A stretch of DNA of 64,000 nucleotides. Origin: an uncultured Clostridia bacterium (GTDB lineage: Bacteria; Bacillota; Peptococcia; Peptococcales; Peptococcaceae). Made by a program: the position numbers and the translations under genes. The stretch spans positions 40,168 to 104,167 of the forward strand of contig CALXUG010000002.1 in the NCBI GenBank assembly GCA_944391625.1, read 5' to 3'. This document shows, one piece after another, positions 43,351 to 52,511 of this stretch (its first letter is position 1; each line of letters starts with the position of its first letter). The notes under the pieces were generated by a model. That model was not told where the DNA came from, ran no database searches, and was given only the letters and a program-made list of their open reading frames with translations.

Positions 43351-44373
43351 TTACAAATAACATTGCTCTATCACAAATTGTTCCAGCAACTCCTCTCCAT
43401 TTACCGAAACAGATTTCAGTTCCACTTCTATCTGCAGCAATTGCTCCAATCCGGCAATGAGCTGCTGCATAGAAAATCGCTCTGCCTGCCGAATACTCTT
43501 TTTTATTACAAATGGATGCAATTTTGTTTTTTCTTTAATTTTGGCTTCATCATCCCCGTGCGCATAATAATCCTTGACGAGGATCAGATTTCTAAAATGC
43601 CGCTCTAAAAAACCAATTAATTTAAACGGAGACTCTCCTAAATAAAACATATTTTTTAATACCTGCAGCGCTTCAGCGCCGTTTCGGCTGCCGATACTGT
43701 CCGATAACGCAAAAATATTCGCTTCTATTGTCCGCGTTACAATCTGCTGCACCTGCGCCAGGGTAATTTTCTTTTGTTCCGCACAATAGGCCAGCAGCTT
43801 TTCTAACTCCTGCTCCATGATTTGTAAATCAAAACTGTTCATGGCGCTGAGATACTCTACTGCGTTCCGGTCTATTTGATAACCTGCCGCTGTAACATAG
43901 TCTGTTATCCACTTATCCAAATTTCTGCCTTTTAAGGCTGCAAACTCTACCTGTATTGCGCATTCCTGCAGCTTTTTATTGATACTGCCTGTTTTCCCCA
44001 AAGCGCTCTCACCACAAAATACCAAACAACACTGCGGATTGGGATGGTCTAAATATTCCAGCAAATACTGCAAACTGGCCTGTCCGCTTTTATCACTTTT
44101 GGGAATAGACAAAAATGGCAGCGGCCCTTGAATGATCAGCAGCCGTCTTTCTGCCATAAACGGCAAATTCATCGCAGTTTCTGCAATCTGTTTGGGGGAC
44201 ACACTGTCGCCGGATAATACATCTTTATTAAAATCCTCTAATCCTTCCGGCAGTATTTTTTGCTCCAGCGCTTTTAATGCCCGCTGCTGCAGTAACTTTT
44301 CTTCTCCGTAAAAGAAATAAATCTCATGGACCTCTCCATGATGCAATTGTTTAAGAAGAGTATAATAGTCCAT
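43351..44373 (-). CDS. holA: DNA polymerase III delta subunit
   Basis: The 340-residue protein is the clamp-loader delta subunit. It starts with the typical EIYFFYGEEKLLQQRALKAL (HolA N-terminal domain), contains FMAERRLLIIQGPLPFL, FDLQIMEQELEKLLAY and EANIFALSDSIGSRN, and ends with the collar helices (LLQIEVELKSVSVNGEELLE). The length is normal. It lies near the comEC gene with dacF between them, an arrangement with holA close to comEC that is common in Firmicutes. Confidence 0.92.
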   Translation of the reverse strand: MDYYTLLKQLHHGEVHEIYFFYGEEKLLQQRALKALEQKILPEGLEDFNKDVLSGDSVSPKQIAETAMNLPFMAERRLLIIQGPLPFLSIPKSDKSGQASLQYLLEYLDHPNPQCCLVFCGESALGKTGSINKKLQECAIQVEFAALKGRNLDKWITDYVTAAGYQIDRNAVEYLSAMNSFDLQIMEQELEKLLAYCAEQKKITLAQVQQIVTRTIEANIFALSDSIGSRNGAEALQVLKNMFYLGESPFKLIGFLERHFRNLILVKDYYAHGDDEAKIKEKTKLHPFVIKKSIRQAERFSMQQLIAGLEQLLQIEVELKSVSVNGEELLEQFVIEQCYL

Positions 44374-44427
44374 GAGATTTCCTTCCCAGCCTGAAACGAA
44401 ACGATTTCAATTTTATTGAAAACACAA

Positions 44428-45756
44428 TTATTTGCGATTTCGTTCCCGGCTACTTGTTAATGTTTTTTTGGCAGGCTGTTTTGGATGTTCTACAGAATTC
44501 ACCAAATTGTCATACTGATTTCTTTCCGAAACGGCCGATTTTGCCTTTACAGGACGGGCAGCTGCTTTTTTGCGCTGCTGCCTGCGAATATTGCTCACGA
44601 TTCGACTGATAATGGAAGCAATATACACAACAGACAATAAGATGGTTATCATAAAAATCCAATTGATCGGTTTTCGTACTTCATCCAATGCAACCAGCGG
44701 AACTTCATGCATGACAGTCCCATCTACCAATACTTCCAATACGCCAACCTGACTGTCCTTCTTAATGGGCAATTCTATATTGGTAAGCTTTCTCTGATAA
44801 CTGACAATGGACGCATTATCGGTAGACTGAATCACACTGTAATCTTCACCGGCTACCACACGCACCTGTTTATTCTCGCCATACTGCAATGTGGTTTCCA
44901 AGCTGTCCTTCTGGATAACAGGCACTACTTTTGTATGCTCAAAACCATAATCCAGAATTTTTTTCATACTCTGAAAAATGGATTCATCCGGCATGCCTAA
45001 AATAACGCCGATCAACTCACGATTTTCTTTTTGTGCAGAACCAACCAATGTGCGTTTTGCTTCATTGCTGTTCCCTGTTTTGATTCCGGTGGCTTCCGGC
45101 ATAATGCTGAACAGCTTATTGGTAGTAGGCAGCGGTTTTTCATAGCTGACGCCCTGCCAGTTTACCTGCTGCACCATGACCATCTGCCGAAATGTTTCAT
45201 TCTGCATGGCATAACGGGCCAATTTGGCCATATCCTCTGCCGTTACCAAATGACCGTCTTCATCTAAACCATGGGGATTTTTAAATGTGGTATTGCTCAT
45301 ACCCAATTCTTTTGCTTTTTCGTTCATTTGGTTTACAAATTTTTCAGCAGAACCGCCTACTGCATCGGCAATTACATAGGCTGCATCGTTGGCAGAAGCC
45401 ACCATCATCACTTCTACTAACGAACGCAGTGTGTATTTTTCCCCTTTTCCCAAATGAATGGTAACTGCGCCTGTTGTGCCAAAGTCCGGTATTTCCGGCA
45501 CTGTTATTTCGTTATCCAGCTTACCGCTTTCAATGGCCAACATGGCTGTCATAATTTTAGTGATACTGGCAGGCGCACATTGCTGCTGATAATTCTTCCC
45601 GAACAGAATCTCTCCTGTAGCACCGTCAATTACAATATAACTGGTCGCATTAATTTCCGGTACAGAACTTGTAATCACATCAGCTGTCGCTGCGCCCGGC
45701 AAAGCCGTAAATAACACTGCAAGTAATACAACTATGGCAATCCATTTTCTATGCAT
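44428..45756 (-). CDS. D-alanyl-D-alanine carboxypeptidase (PBP5/DacF-like)
   Basis: The 442-residue protein has a signal peptide (AIVVLLAVLFTALPGAATA), the peptidase S11 motifs CAPASITKIMTAM (Ser-x-x-Lys), VASANDAAYV (Ser-x-Asn) and GIKTGNSNEAK (Lys-Thr-Gly), and a C-terminal membrane segment (WIFMITILLSVVYIASII) with a basic tail. It trims the terminal D-Ala from peptidoglycan stem peptides. The C-terminal anchor is a normal DacF feature. Confidence 0.93.
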   Translation of the reverse strand: MHRKWIAIVVLLAVLFTALPGAATADVITSSVPEINATSYIVIDGATGEILFGKNYQQQCAPASITKIMTAMLAIESGKLDNEITVPEIPDFGTTGAVTIHLGKGEKYTLRSLVEVMMVASANDAAYVIADAVGGSAEKFVNQMNEKAKELGMSNTTFKNPHGLDEDGHLVTAEDMAKLARYAMQNETFRQMVMVQQVNWQGVSYEKPLPTTNKLFSIMPEATGIKTGNSNEAKRTLVGSAQKENRELIGVILGMPDESIFQSMKKILDYGFEHTKVVPVIQKDSLETTLQYGENKQVRVVAGEDYSVIQSTDNASIVSYQRKLTNIELPIKKDSQVGVLEVLVDGTVMHEVPLVALDEVRKPINWIFMITILLSVVYIASIISRIVSNIRRQQRKKAAARPVKAKSAVSERNQYDNLVNSVEHPKQPAKKTLTSSRERNRK

Positions 45757-45798
45757 AATATTCCACCTTTTCTAAAAACTCTTATTGAAACTATATAC

Positions 45799-45843
45799 TG
45801 CATCTTTCTGCATTTTTTCTGCATTTTTTCTGCTTTTTCTCTG
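45799..45843. repeat. Short tandem repeat upstream of the carboxypeptidase gene
   Basis: The 11-nt unit TGCATTTTTTC occurs twice with related flanking units (CTGCATCTTTC, CTGCTTTTTC). It is AT-rich and lies 43-87 bp upstream of the start codon, so it might affect promoter spacing. Confidence 0.4.
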
Positions 45844-45939
45844 TGAATACAGATATCAAGCTATATTATAGCATAGATATTACAAAATGGTAAAATTTTT
45901 TTCTGGAAATTTATACAAAGTTCTTTCTTCTTCTCCAGT

Positions 45940-48237
45940 CTATTTTCCTAGCCGCAAACAAAGGGCACCTTGCTGATCGGTACGATACACCACAATTTGC
46001 TGCTGCTGCAAAAAATTCAGCACTTCCTGATGGGGATGACCATAACGGTTATCGGTGCCAGCGCTGATAATTGCCTGCTTCACACCTTTTTGGCGCAGTT
46101 GGTGATATAATCGCTCATCCGCTGAATTTCGGCTGCCATGATGGGGCACTGTCCAAATTGTGATTTTTTTCTGATCTTCTACAAATTCCCGAACTTCAGC
46201 AATTGCCAAATCACCGGGAAATGCTGCAATCGCAGAAGCATTTTTTACAACTGCAGTCAGCTCCCGCCCGTTTGTTCCCGCAGCGTTATCTCCATAAACC
46301 TGTAATACAATCTGATTCTCTGCTAACTGCAACATGCCTGTTTCTGATATGGGTGCTAAAACGGTATTTCTATTCTTACACATCGTCAAAATATCCTCCA
46401 CTGTTTCCCGTTCCGCCTGTCCTTTTTCCATAAATAAATATCGTACAGGTATGGTTTCTAATACTTGTAAAATGCCCGAAATGTGATCAGTATCCCCATG
46501 GGAAATAATCATTGCATCTACATCATTTACCCCATACCAGGCCAAACAACTGACCAGTTCCCGCTGCTGCGTCCCTCCGTCAAAAATAACAGTTTCTCCG
46601 GCAGCAGTCCGCAAAACTGCACAACTGCCCTGCCCGGCGTCCAAATACAGCAGTTCATCGGTATCCGGCGGCGCAGGCAAACTAAAATGAATCATTGCAG
46701 CAAGCAGCACGATGGTTGCTGCATAAAATCCATTTGGATATCTATTCGGTTTATGCAGTAAATACCAAATGATTATTAAAAAACATACATATAAAATTAT
46801 TACTAAAATCGACGGACGTCCAATATACCAGTGACCGCTTCCCAGCAGATTGGACAACCCTGCGGTTCCCACCATCAGTAATTGTAAGAAGATATGGGCC
46901 GGCAGAACAAAGACCACTGCCCCTACAGGAAAAACAAACGTAGCAATAAAAAACAGAAACAGACATGGTACCAGCACGGAAACAATGGGAACCAGCAGCA
47001 AATTAAACAGCGGCGAAAAGAAAGATACGGTATAAAAATGCCAGGCAGATAATGGCAAGCTGCCCAAAAATGCAGCGATAGCCACCGCAATGCCGCTGCG
47101 CAGCCAGTTCCAGGGAATCCAGCGCAGTTTGGCCTGCAAGGGGCCTGCAAAGAATAACAGGGATAAGGTTACCCCAAAGGACAGCTGAAACCCTGCCGAC
47201 CACAACAAGAACGGATTGGCGCATAGCAGCAAAAGAGCCGCAGCAGCCAAAAAATCGACGCTAGAAACAGGACGATACAGACAAAGTCCCAGCGAAGCAA
47301 GCAAAATCATTACTGTAGCCCGAATTGCAGAAGGAAGCAGACCGGTTAACAGGCAATAACCGCTTAAACCAACCAACAAGCACAAAAATGCTAGCCAGGA
47401 ACGCTCCCAATTACAAAGCCGCAAGAAAAACAAAAGCATACCGCCTACAAATCCCACATGCAGACCGGACACTGCAAATATATGGGCAGTGCCCATCCGC
47501 TGTGTCAACCTGTAAAAAGCAGGAGCCAGCTGCTGCTTTTCTCCCAGCAAAAGCGCCATTGCTGTTCCTGCTTCCTGCGCCGGTAAGTATCCATACGCTG
47601 TTTGTTCTATATCATTTCGCAGCTGCATGACTTTTTTCCAAATGCCCGTTGGCTGTTGCTGTACTGTAATTTCTTCTGCCATCAATTTATAGGCAGCGCC
47701 TTTACTCTGCAACCACTGCGCTTCATCAAATCCGCCCGGATTGCGCTGGCCCCGCGGCAATACCACTTGCCCTTTTATCAGCAGCTGACTGCCCGGCGGA
47801 TACCATAACGCCGTATCGTCTTTCTCATGTTCTGCATCAAAAAATCGGGGCTGCATCACATAGATACAATCTGTTTTGATAAGCGCTTTGACATCACTCG
47901 CTGTTGCTTTGAGCCAAAAATACGGCTGTCCTTTTTGCCCTTCTGCTACAGTCCCTTGCACAGTTACCAGGTCCCCTTCTGCTGCAGATAACCCTTCTGT
48001 CTGCATGGCAGTTTCAGCCTGCATATAACCGCACCCCATCCCACACAATAAAAAAAATAACAGCAAACTTTTCAAATTTTTCTGTCTCCACAAAAAGATT
48101 GTGACAGCAAGCAGTAGCAAGAGGCCAAGTTTTGCCCAGATAAACCCTCTATACTGGATCAAAACCAAACCATTGGTAAATCCGGCAGCAGCCCAAAACA
48201 TTCTGTGCTCCTGGAAATAAAATCTATCAACAATCAT
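45940..48237 (-). CDS. comEC: ComEC/Rec2 DNA-uptake channel protein
   Basis: The 765-residue protein has the full ComEC layout: N-terminal membrane segments, an OB-like soluble part (VTVQGTVAEGQKGQPYFW), a competence domain with many membrane segments (AVSGLHVGFVGGMLLFF is the conserved signature), and a C-terminal metallo-beta-lactamase-like domain with MIISHGDTDHISGILQ and WTVPHHGSRNSADER. It imports single-stranded DNA. No comEA or pilin gene is beside it. Confidence 0.93.
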   Translation of the reverse strand: MIVDRFYFQEHRMFWAAAGFTNGLVLIQYRGFIWAKLGLLLLLAVTIFLWRQKNLKSLLLFFLLCGMGCGYMQAETAMQTEGLSAAEGDLVTVQGTVAEGQKGQPYFWLKATASDVKALIKTDCIYVMQPRFFDAEHEKDDTALWYPPGSQLLIKGQVVLPRGQRNPGGFDEAQWLQSKGAAYKLMAEEITVQQQPTGIWKKVMQLRNDIEQTAYGYLPAQEAGTAMALLLGEKQQLAPAFYRLTQRMGTAHIFAVSGLHVGFVGGMLLFFLRLCNWERSWLAFLCLLVGLSGYCLLTGLLPSAIRATVMILLASLGLCLYRPVSSVDFLAAAALLLLCANPFLLWSAGFQLSFGVTLSLLFFAGPLQAKLRWIPWNWLRSGIAVAIAAFLGSLPLSAWHFYTVSFFSPLFNLLLVPIVSVLVPCLFLFFIATFVFPVGAVVFVLPAHIFLQLLMVGTAGLSNLLGSGHWYIGRPSILVIILYVCFLIIIWYLLHKPNRYPNGFYAATIVLLAAMIHFSLPAPPDTDELLYLDAGQGSCAVLRTAAGETVIFDGGTQQRELVSCLAWYGVNDVDAMIISHGDTDHISGILQVLETIPVRYLFMEKGQAERETVEDILTMCKNRNTVLAPISETGMLQLAENQIVLQVYGDNAAGTNGRELTAVVKNASAIAAFPGDLAIAEVREFVEDQKKITIWTVPHHGSRNSADERLYHQLRQKGVKQAIISAGTDNRYGHPHQEVLNFLQQQQIVVYRTDQQGALCLRLGK

Positions 48238-48251
48238 TATCTACCACTCCT

Positions 48252-48280
48252 TTGACAAAAAAACAAAAACCATTTATACT
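48252..48280 (+). promoter_or_regulatory. Strong sigma-70 promoter before the hyd leader
   Basis: TTGACA (48252-48257) and TATACT (48275-48280) are separated by 17 bp, a near-consensus promoter. Transcription would start near 48287, over 300 nt before the first codon of the hyd operon. Confidence 0.75.
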
Positions 48281-48286
48281 GAAATC

Positions 48287-48482
48287 AATCTATTTGATTG
48301 GCTTGGGGGCGTAAGCAAACATGCTGATGAAACAGAGTTCAAATTATATTATGAGACCACACCTATACCAAGGGGATTCCTGAGGGACGGGGAACGGAAA
48401 ATAAAAAATCGTTTGCACTAAGAATGCAGCAACTAATAAGCAGATATACTGATGCCTTTAAAAGGTGATGCATCTGTTTTTA
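48287..48482 (+). ncRNA. Candidate leader or small RNA before hydE-hydG
   Basis: About 195 nt lie between the promoter and a first terminator-like hairpin (CAGAT..ATCTG with inner CCTTT/AAGG at 48441-48476, then TTTT). There is no ORF. Short possible pairings include GCTT/AAGC near the start, CTTGG (48303 on) with CCAAG (48367 on) and GCAAAC with GTTTGC. I could not match it to TPP, SAM, glycine, cobalamin, NiCo, 6S or other RNAs that I know. It could be a stand-alone RNA or a riboswitch-like leader. Confidence 0.45.
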
Positions 48483-48524
48483 TCGTATGTTATTCTCTGG
48501 TGATAACCTTTATTTGTTTGCTAT

Positions 48525-48561
48525 CTCCCCAGATTTCCAAAAGAATCTGGGGAGTTTTTTT
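48525..48561 (+). terminator. Intrinsic terminator just upstream of the hyd operon
   Basis: A perfect 11-bp stem (CTCCCCAGATT at 48525-48535, AATCTGGGGAG at 48544-48554) is followed by seven T residues. It ends 36 bp before the first start codon, so the operon needs readthrough or a promoter between, which suggests attenuation. Confidence 0.85.
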
Positions 48562-48597
48562 CGTTCCTGTTATTTTTTTGTAAAGGAGATGGAACTT

Positions 48598-48861
48598 ATG
48601 GAAAAACGAATTGGATTTATTGGCATCATCGTCAATGAAAAAAGCCATGTAAAAGAATTGAATGATTTGCTCAGCCAATATGGGCATCTGATTGTAGGAC
48701 GGATGGGAATCCCGCGTCATGGTGCAATCAATGTAATTGCATTGATCATTGAAGGAAATAATGATGAAATAGGCGCTTTAACCGGAAAATTGGGCAGTAT
48801 CAAAGGCATTATGGTGCGTTCAGCATTAAGCAATTATACAATCACGGACGAATGCCTATGA
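48598..48861 (+). CDS. TM1266-like iron-only hydrogenase system regulator
   Basis: The 87-residue ACT/NikR-C-like protein (MEKRIGFIGIIVNEKSHVKE and GHLIVGRMGIPRHGAINVIA and GNNDEIGALTGKLGSIKGIM) is the small protein commonly encoded with hydE and hydG and named as a putative hydrogenase regulator. The start at 48598 has an AAAGGAG SD 9 nt before it. Its stop overlaps the hydE start by 4 bp (ATGA), so the two are coupled. Confidence 0.88.
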   Translation: MEKRIGFIGIIVNEKSHVKELNDLLSQYGHLIVGRMGIPRHGAINVIALIIEGNNDEIGALTGKLGSIKGIMVRSALSNYTITDECL

Positions 48862-49910
48862 AACAGAACTTTTTTTCCGTTTTAGAAAAGGCAAAAGTTT
48901 CTTCTGCATTAACACCGGAAGATCTGGTGACGCTGCTTTCGGCAACAGAAGAACAGATTCCTCAGCTTATGGCCGCAGCAGACGCAGTACGGTTGCAAAC
49001 GGTAGGAAATCAGGTACATCTGCGGGGCATCATTGAATTCTCCAGCTATTGCAGCCAGCGCTGCTGTTATTGCGGTTTGCGGGCTGATAACAAACAAATT
49101 CAGCGTTACCGCTTAACACCAGAACAAATTCTGGATACTGCCCGGGCTGCTGTAGAAACAGGATACCGCACTTTAGTGCTGCAAAGCGGTGAGGATGCGC
49201 TTTTTTCAGAACAACACATTGCAGAACTTACTGCAGAAATAAAAAAAATGGGCGTTGCTGTAACCCTGTCTTGCGGAGAGCGCAGCTATGAAACCTATCA
49301 GCTCTGGCGAGAGGCCGGCGCCGACCGATATTTAATCAAACAGGAAACGGCAGACCCGGCTTTATACCGCTGTCTGCGTCCCGGTCACACATTGCAGCAG
49401 CGCCTGCAATGCCAGCACTGGCTAAAAGAACTGGGATATCAGGTCGGCTCCGGCTGTATGATCGGCTTGCCCGGGCAAACCGTGGAAACATTGGCTCGGG
49501 ATTTGCAGCTGATGAAAGAAATGCATATCGACATGAGTGGTATGGGGCCGTTTATCCCCCATCCCCAAACGCCATTGGGGCAAAATCATACCGGCAGTGT
49601 TTCTATGACAATCAAAATGCTGGCAACCGCGCGGCTGTTTATGCCCTGGCTATTACTACCGGCTACGACAGCCCTCGCCTCCCTGCATCCACAGGGACGG
49701 GAGCTTGCTCTGCGGGCCGGTGCTAATGTCATCATGCCCAATGTCAGTCCGGAAGCATTTCGAACGTTATATCAAATTTATCCGGGAAAATTAAATACCC
49801 GTAATTCCATGGCCGATTACCGCGCCGAAATTACAACTTTAATAGAAAAAGAAGGACGCTCTGTCGCACTTGATTTGGGCCACAGTATGCTTCCGGCTTT
49901 TCAATCATAG
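48858..49910 (+). CDS. hydE: [FeFe]-hydrogenase maturase HydE
   Basis: The product (350 residues) is a radical SAM enzyme of the BioB/ThiH-like group. The cluster motif CSQRCCYC (a CxxxCxxC) is at about residue 55-70, followed by GLRADN. Further HydE-like segments are TLVLQSGEDALF, KQETADPALYRCLRP and GCMIGLPGQTVETLA. It helps build the organometallic H-cluster. It overlaps the TM1266-like stop and is followed 12 bp later by hydG. Confidence 0.93.
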   Translation: MKQNFFSVLEKAKVSSALTPEDLVTLLSATEEQIPQLMAAADAVRLQTVGNQVHLRGIIEFSSYCSQRCCYCGLRADNKQIQRYRLTPEQILDTARAAVETGYRTLVLQSGEDALFSEQHIAELTAEIKKMGVAVTLSCGERSYETYQLWREAGADRYLIKQETADPALYRCLRPGHTLQQRLQCQHWLKELGYQVGSGCMIGLPGQTVETLARDLQLMKEMHIDMSGMGPFIPHPQTPLGQNHTGSVSMTIKMLATARLFMPWLLLPATTALASLHPQGRELALRAGANVIMPNVSPEAFRTLYQIYPGKLNTRNSMADYRAEITTLIEKEGRSVALDLGHSMLPAFQS

Positions 49911-49922
49911 GAGGAGTTCATT

Positions 49923-51338
49923 ATGTACAATCCAAAATCTACCGTTGCTACTGAATTTATTGATGACCAGGAAATTTTAGATTCCCTGGCTTATGCACAG
50001 GAAAATAAACATAATTATGAATTGATTGATTCTTTAATTCAGCGTGCTGCTGACTGCAAAGGCTTAAGCCACCGCGAAGCTGCCGTTTTGCTGGAATGTG
50101 ATATTCCGGAATTGAATGAAAAAATGTTCACACTGGCTAAAAAAATCAAACGTGAAATTTACGGCGACCGCATTGTACTGTTTGCGCCGCTTTATTTATC
50201 CAACTATTGTATCAACGGCTGTGTATACTGTCCTTACCACGGACCGAACAAACACATCACCCGTAAAAAACTGACTCAGGAAGAAATTGTAGCAGAAGTT
50301 ACTGCATTACAGGATATGGGTCACAAACGTCTGGCTCTGGAAGCCGGCGAAGACCCGGTCAACAACCCAATCGAATACATTCTGGAATGTATTGATACCA
50401 TCTACAGCATCAAACATAAAAACGGCGAAATCCGTCGTGTAAATGTCAACATTGCTGCCACCACTGTGGAAAACTATCGCAAATTAAAGGAAGCAGGCAT
50501 CGGCACCTATATTCTGTTCCAGGAGACTTACAACAAAAAAAGCTATGAAGAGCTGCATCCTTTCGGACCAAAATCTGACTATGCTTACCATACAGAAGCA
50601 ATGGACCGCGCTATGCAGGGTGGGATTGATGATGTGGGCTGCGGCGTATTGTTCGGACTGAATATGTATCGTTACGATTTTGTCGGCATTCTGATGCATG
50701 CAGAACATTTGGAAGCTGTTTACGGCGTAGGACCGCACACCATCAGCGTACCGAGAATCTGTCCTGCTGATGATATTGACCCCGGCACATTCAGCAATGC
50801 CATTGACGATGATACCTTCGCCAAAATTGTTGCTGTATTAAGAATTGCCGTACCATATACCGGTATGATCGTATCCACCCGCGAATCTCAAAAATCCAGA
50901 GAACGGGTGCTGGATCTGGGCATCTCTCAAATTTCCGGCGGTTCCCGCACCAGTGTCGGCGGCTACACCGAAGAAATTCGTCCGGAAGATACAACACAAT
51001 TTGATGTCAGCGATACCCGCTCTTTAGATGAAGTCATTCACTGGCTGTTAGACACCGGTTATGTTCCAAGCTTCTGCACTGCATGCTACCGGGCAGGCCG
51101 CACCGGCGACCGTTTTATGGAATTTGCCAAAACAGGAGAGATTCATAACTTCTGTCATCCAAATGCGTTAATGACATTAAAAGAATATCTGGAAGACTAC
51201 GCTTCTCCAGAAACCAAAGCAGTGGGCGAAAAAGTAATTGCAAATCAATTACCAAAAATTACAGACCCAACCAAACACAGAATTTGCGAAGAAAACCTGC
51301 ACAAAATTGAAGAAGGACAACGGGACTTCCGGTTCTGA
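49923..51338 (+). CDS. hydG: [FeFe]-hydrogenase maturase HydG
   Basis: The 471-residue radical SAM tyrosine lyase makes the CO and cyanide ligands of the H-cluster. The N-terminal cluster site is CINGCVYCPYHG (CxxxCxxC, about 95-105), and the C-terminal auxiliary cluster site is FCTACYRAGRTGDRFM with a later NFCHPNA. The length fits HydG. A strong SD (AGGAGG) lies before the ATG. The hydrogenase structural genes and hydF are not in the window. Confidence 0.95.
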   Translation: MYNPKSTVATEFIDDQEILDSLAYAQENKHNYELIDSLIQRAADCKGLSHREAAVLLECDIPELNEKMFTLAKKIKREIYGDRIVLFAPLYLSNYCINGCVYCPYHGPNKHITRKKLTQEEIVAEVTALQDMGHKRLALEAGEDPVNNPIEYILECIDTIYSIKHKNGEIRRVNVNIAATTVENYRKLKEAGIGTYILFQETYNKKSYEELHPFGPKSDYAYHTEAMDRAMQGGIDDVGCGVLFGLNMYRYDFVGILMHAEHLEAVYGVGPHTISVPRICPADDIDPGTFSNAIDDDTFAKIVAVLRIAVPYTGMIVSTRESQKSRERVLDLGISQISGGSRTSVGGYTEEIRPEDTTQFDVSDTRSLDEVIHWLLDTGYVPSFCTACYRAGRTGDRFMEFAKTGEIHNFCHPNALMTLKEYLEDYASPETKAVGEKVIANQLPKITDPTKHRICEENLHKIEEGQRDFRF

Positions 51339-51411
51339 TATTCTGTAAAAACCTGCTATTCACCATAATTCACCAATGAAACCATTGCAGTACGCATAAA
51401 TCAGCATAATC

Positions 51412-51455
51412 AAAAGAAAGGCTGCATCTTTCCCACAAAGGATGCGGCTTTTCTT
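51412..51455 (+). terminator. Terminator of the hyd operon
   Basis: AGAAAGGCTGCATC and GATGCGGCTTTTCT form a long hairpin with a T-rich 3' side, about 75 bp after the hydG stop. The 380 bp from here to the next gene are AT-rich and hold no gene that I can see; they must contain the transporter promoter. Confidence 0.75.
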
Positions 51456-51838
51456 TATTTCTGTTTTACTATATCACAATTTCCATAAATTTCAAGAAAC
51501 TTCTTCTTTTATAAAATCCTTTTACGCATACAATGCGCTAAAGACAGAAATTTTGTTCATCTTGTATAAAAAACTTGTCTATTGTCAGTTTTTCAGCTTA
51601 TTTTATTCAAAATTTTTTATAAAATCTGTCAAAAAATCCTACAAATTCGCTTTTATTTACACTTGTATTTTTTTTACAATCTGTTACCATTAATGATAGA
51701 TGAAATTAGCAGTGAAAGGCATATTCCGTATTATTTTGCATAAATCGCGCAATATCACGTACTGCAAAAAACCGCCGGAACTATTATAATCGTTTTTTCA
51801 TTGGCAGAACATGAATCCTAACAGGGAGGTGAGCGCCG

Positions 51839-52507
51839 TTGTTTCAAGAAATGTTCCAACTTTACCAGACACGGCAGGATTTTTTTCATAAACTGCTGAT
51901 TGAACACCTGCAGCTCTCTGCAATCTCCATCACATTTGCACTGATTATCGGGCTGGCGCTGGGAATTCTGATTGCGCAGCAAAACAAACTTTCCATTCCA
52001 GTTCTGGGAACTGTGAATTTTATCTATACCATCCCATCTATTGCCTTGTTTGGTTTTTTAATGCCGTTTACCGGCATCGGCGACCAGACAGCCATTATCG
52101 CCCTTACCGTATATGCGCTGCTGCCGGTTGTACGCAATACTTATGCAGGACTAACCAATATCGATCCTGTCATTTTGGAAGCAGGTACAGGCATGGGCAG
52201 CACCGCCTGGCAGCTTTTGTGGAAAATCAAATTGCCTTTGGCGCTGCCTGTGATTATGGCGGGCATCCGCAATATGGTCGTAATGGTAATTGCCACCTGC
52301 GGTATCGCTTCTTTCATTGGTGCCGGCGGCTTAGGCGTGGCTATTTACCGCGGTATTACCACCGTACAATGGCCTATGACCTATCTGGGCAGTTTCATGA
52401 TTGCCGCTATTGCGTTGTTGTGCGATATTTTACTGGGACAGGTAGAAAAACGTGTTACACTGCGCGTAAATGGAAAGTTACCTGTAAAAAATAAAAAAAG
52501 GAGTTAA
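51839..52507 (+). CDS. Osmoprotectant ABC transporter permease (OpuCB/ProW-like)
   Basis: The 222-residue protein has about five to six membrane segments and the binding-protein-dependent permease EAA-like loop, GTGMGSTAWQLLWKIKLPLALP. FIYTIPSIALFGFLMP is typical of glycine betaine/choline transporters. It starts with TTG at 51839, preceded by GGAGGTG at 7 nt. It is the first gene of a permease-binding protein-ATPase operon, with no second permease. Confidence 0.9.
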   Translation: MFQEMFQLYQTRQDFFHKLLIEHLQLSAISITFALIIGLALGILIAQQNKLSIPVLGTVNFIYTIPSIALFGFLMPFTGIGDQTAIIALTVYALLPVVRNTYAGLTNIDPVILEAGTGMGSTAWQLLWKIKLPLALPVIMAGIRNMVVMVIATCGIASFIGAGGLGVAIYRGITTVQWPMTYLGSFMIAAIALLCDILLGQVEKRVTLRVNGKLPVKNKKRS

Positions 52508-52511
52508 TATC

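Noticed and set aside
48287-48482. 6S RNA or a known riboswitch class in the hyd leader
   Set aside because: I could not form a long closed hairpin with central bubble, and saw no consensus core of TPP, SAM, glycine, cobalamin, NiCo or T-box RNAs.
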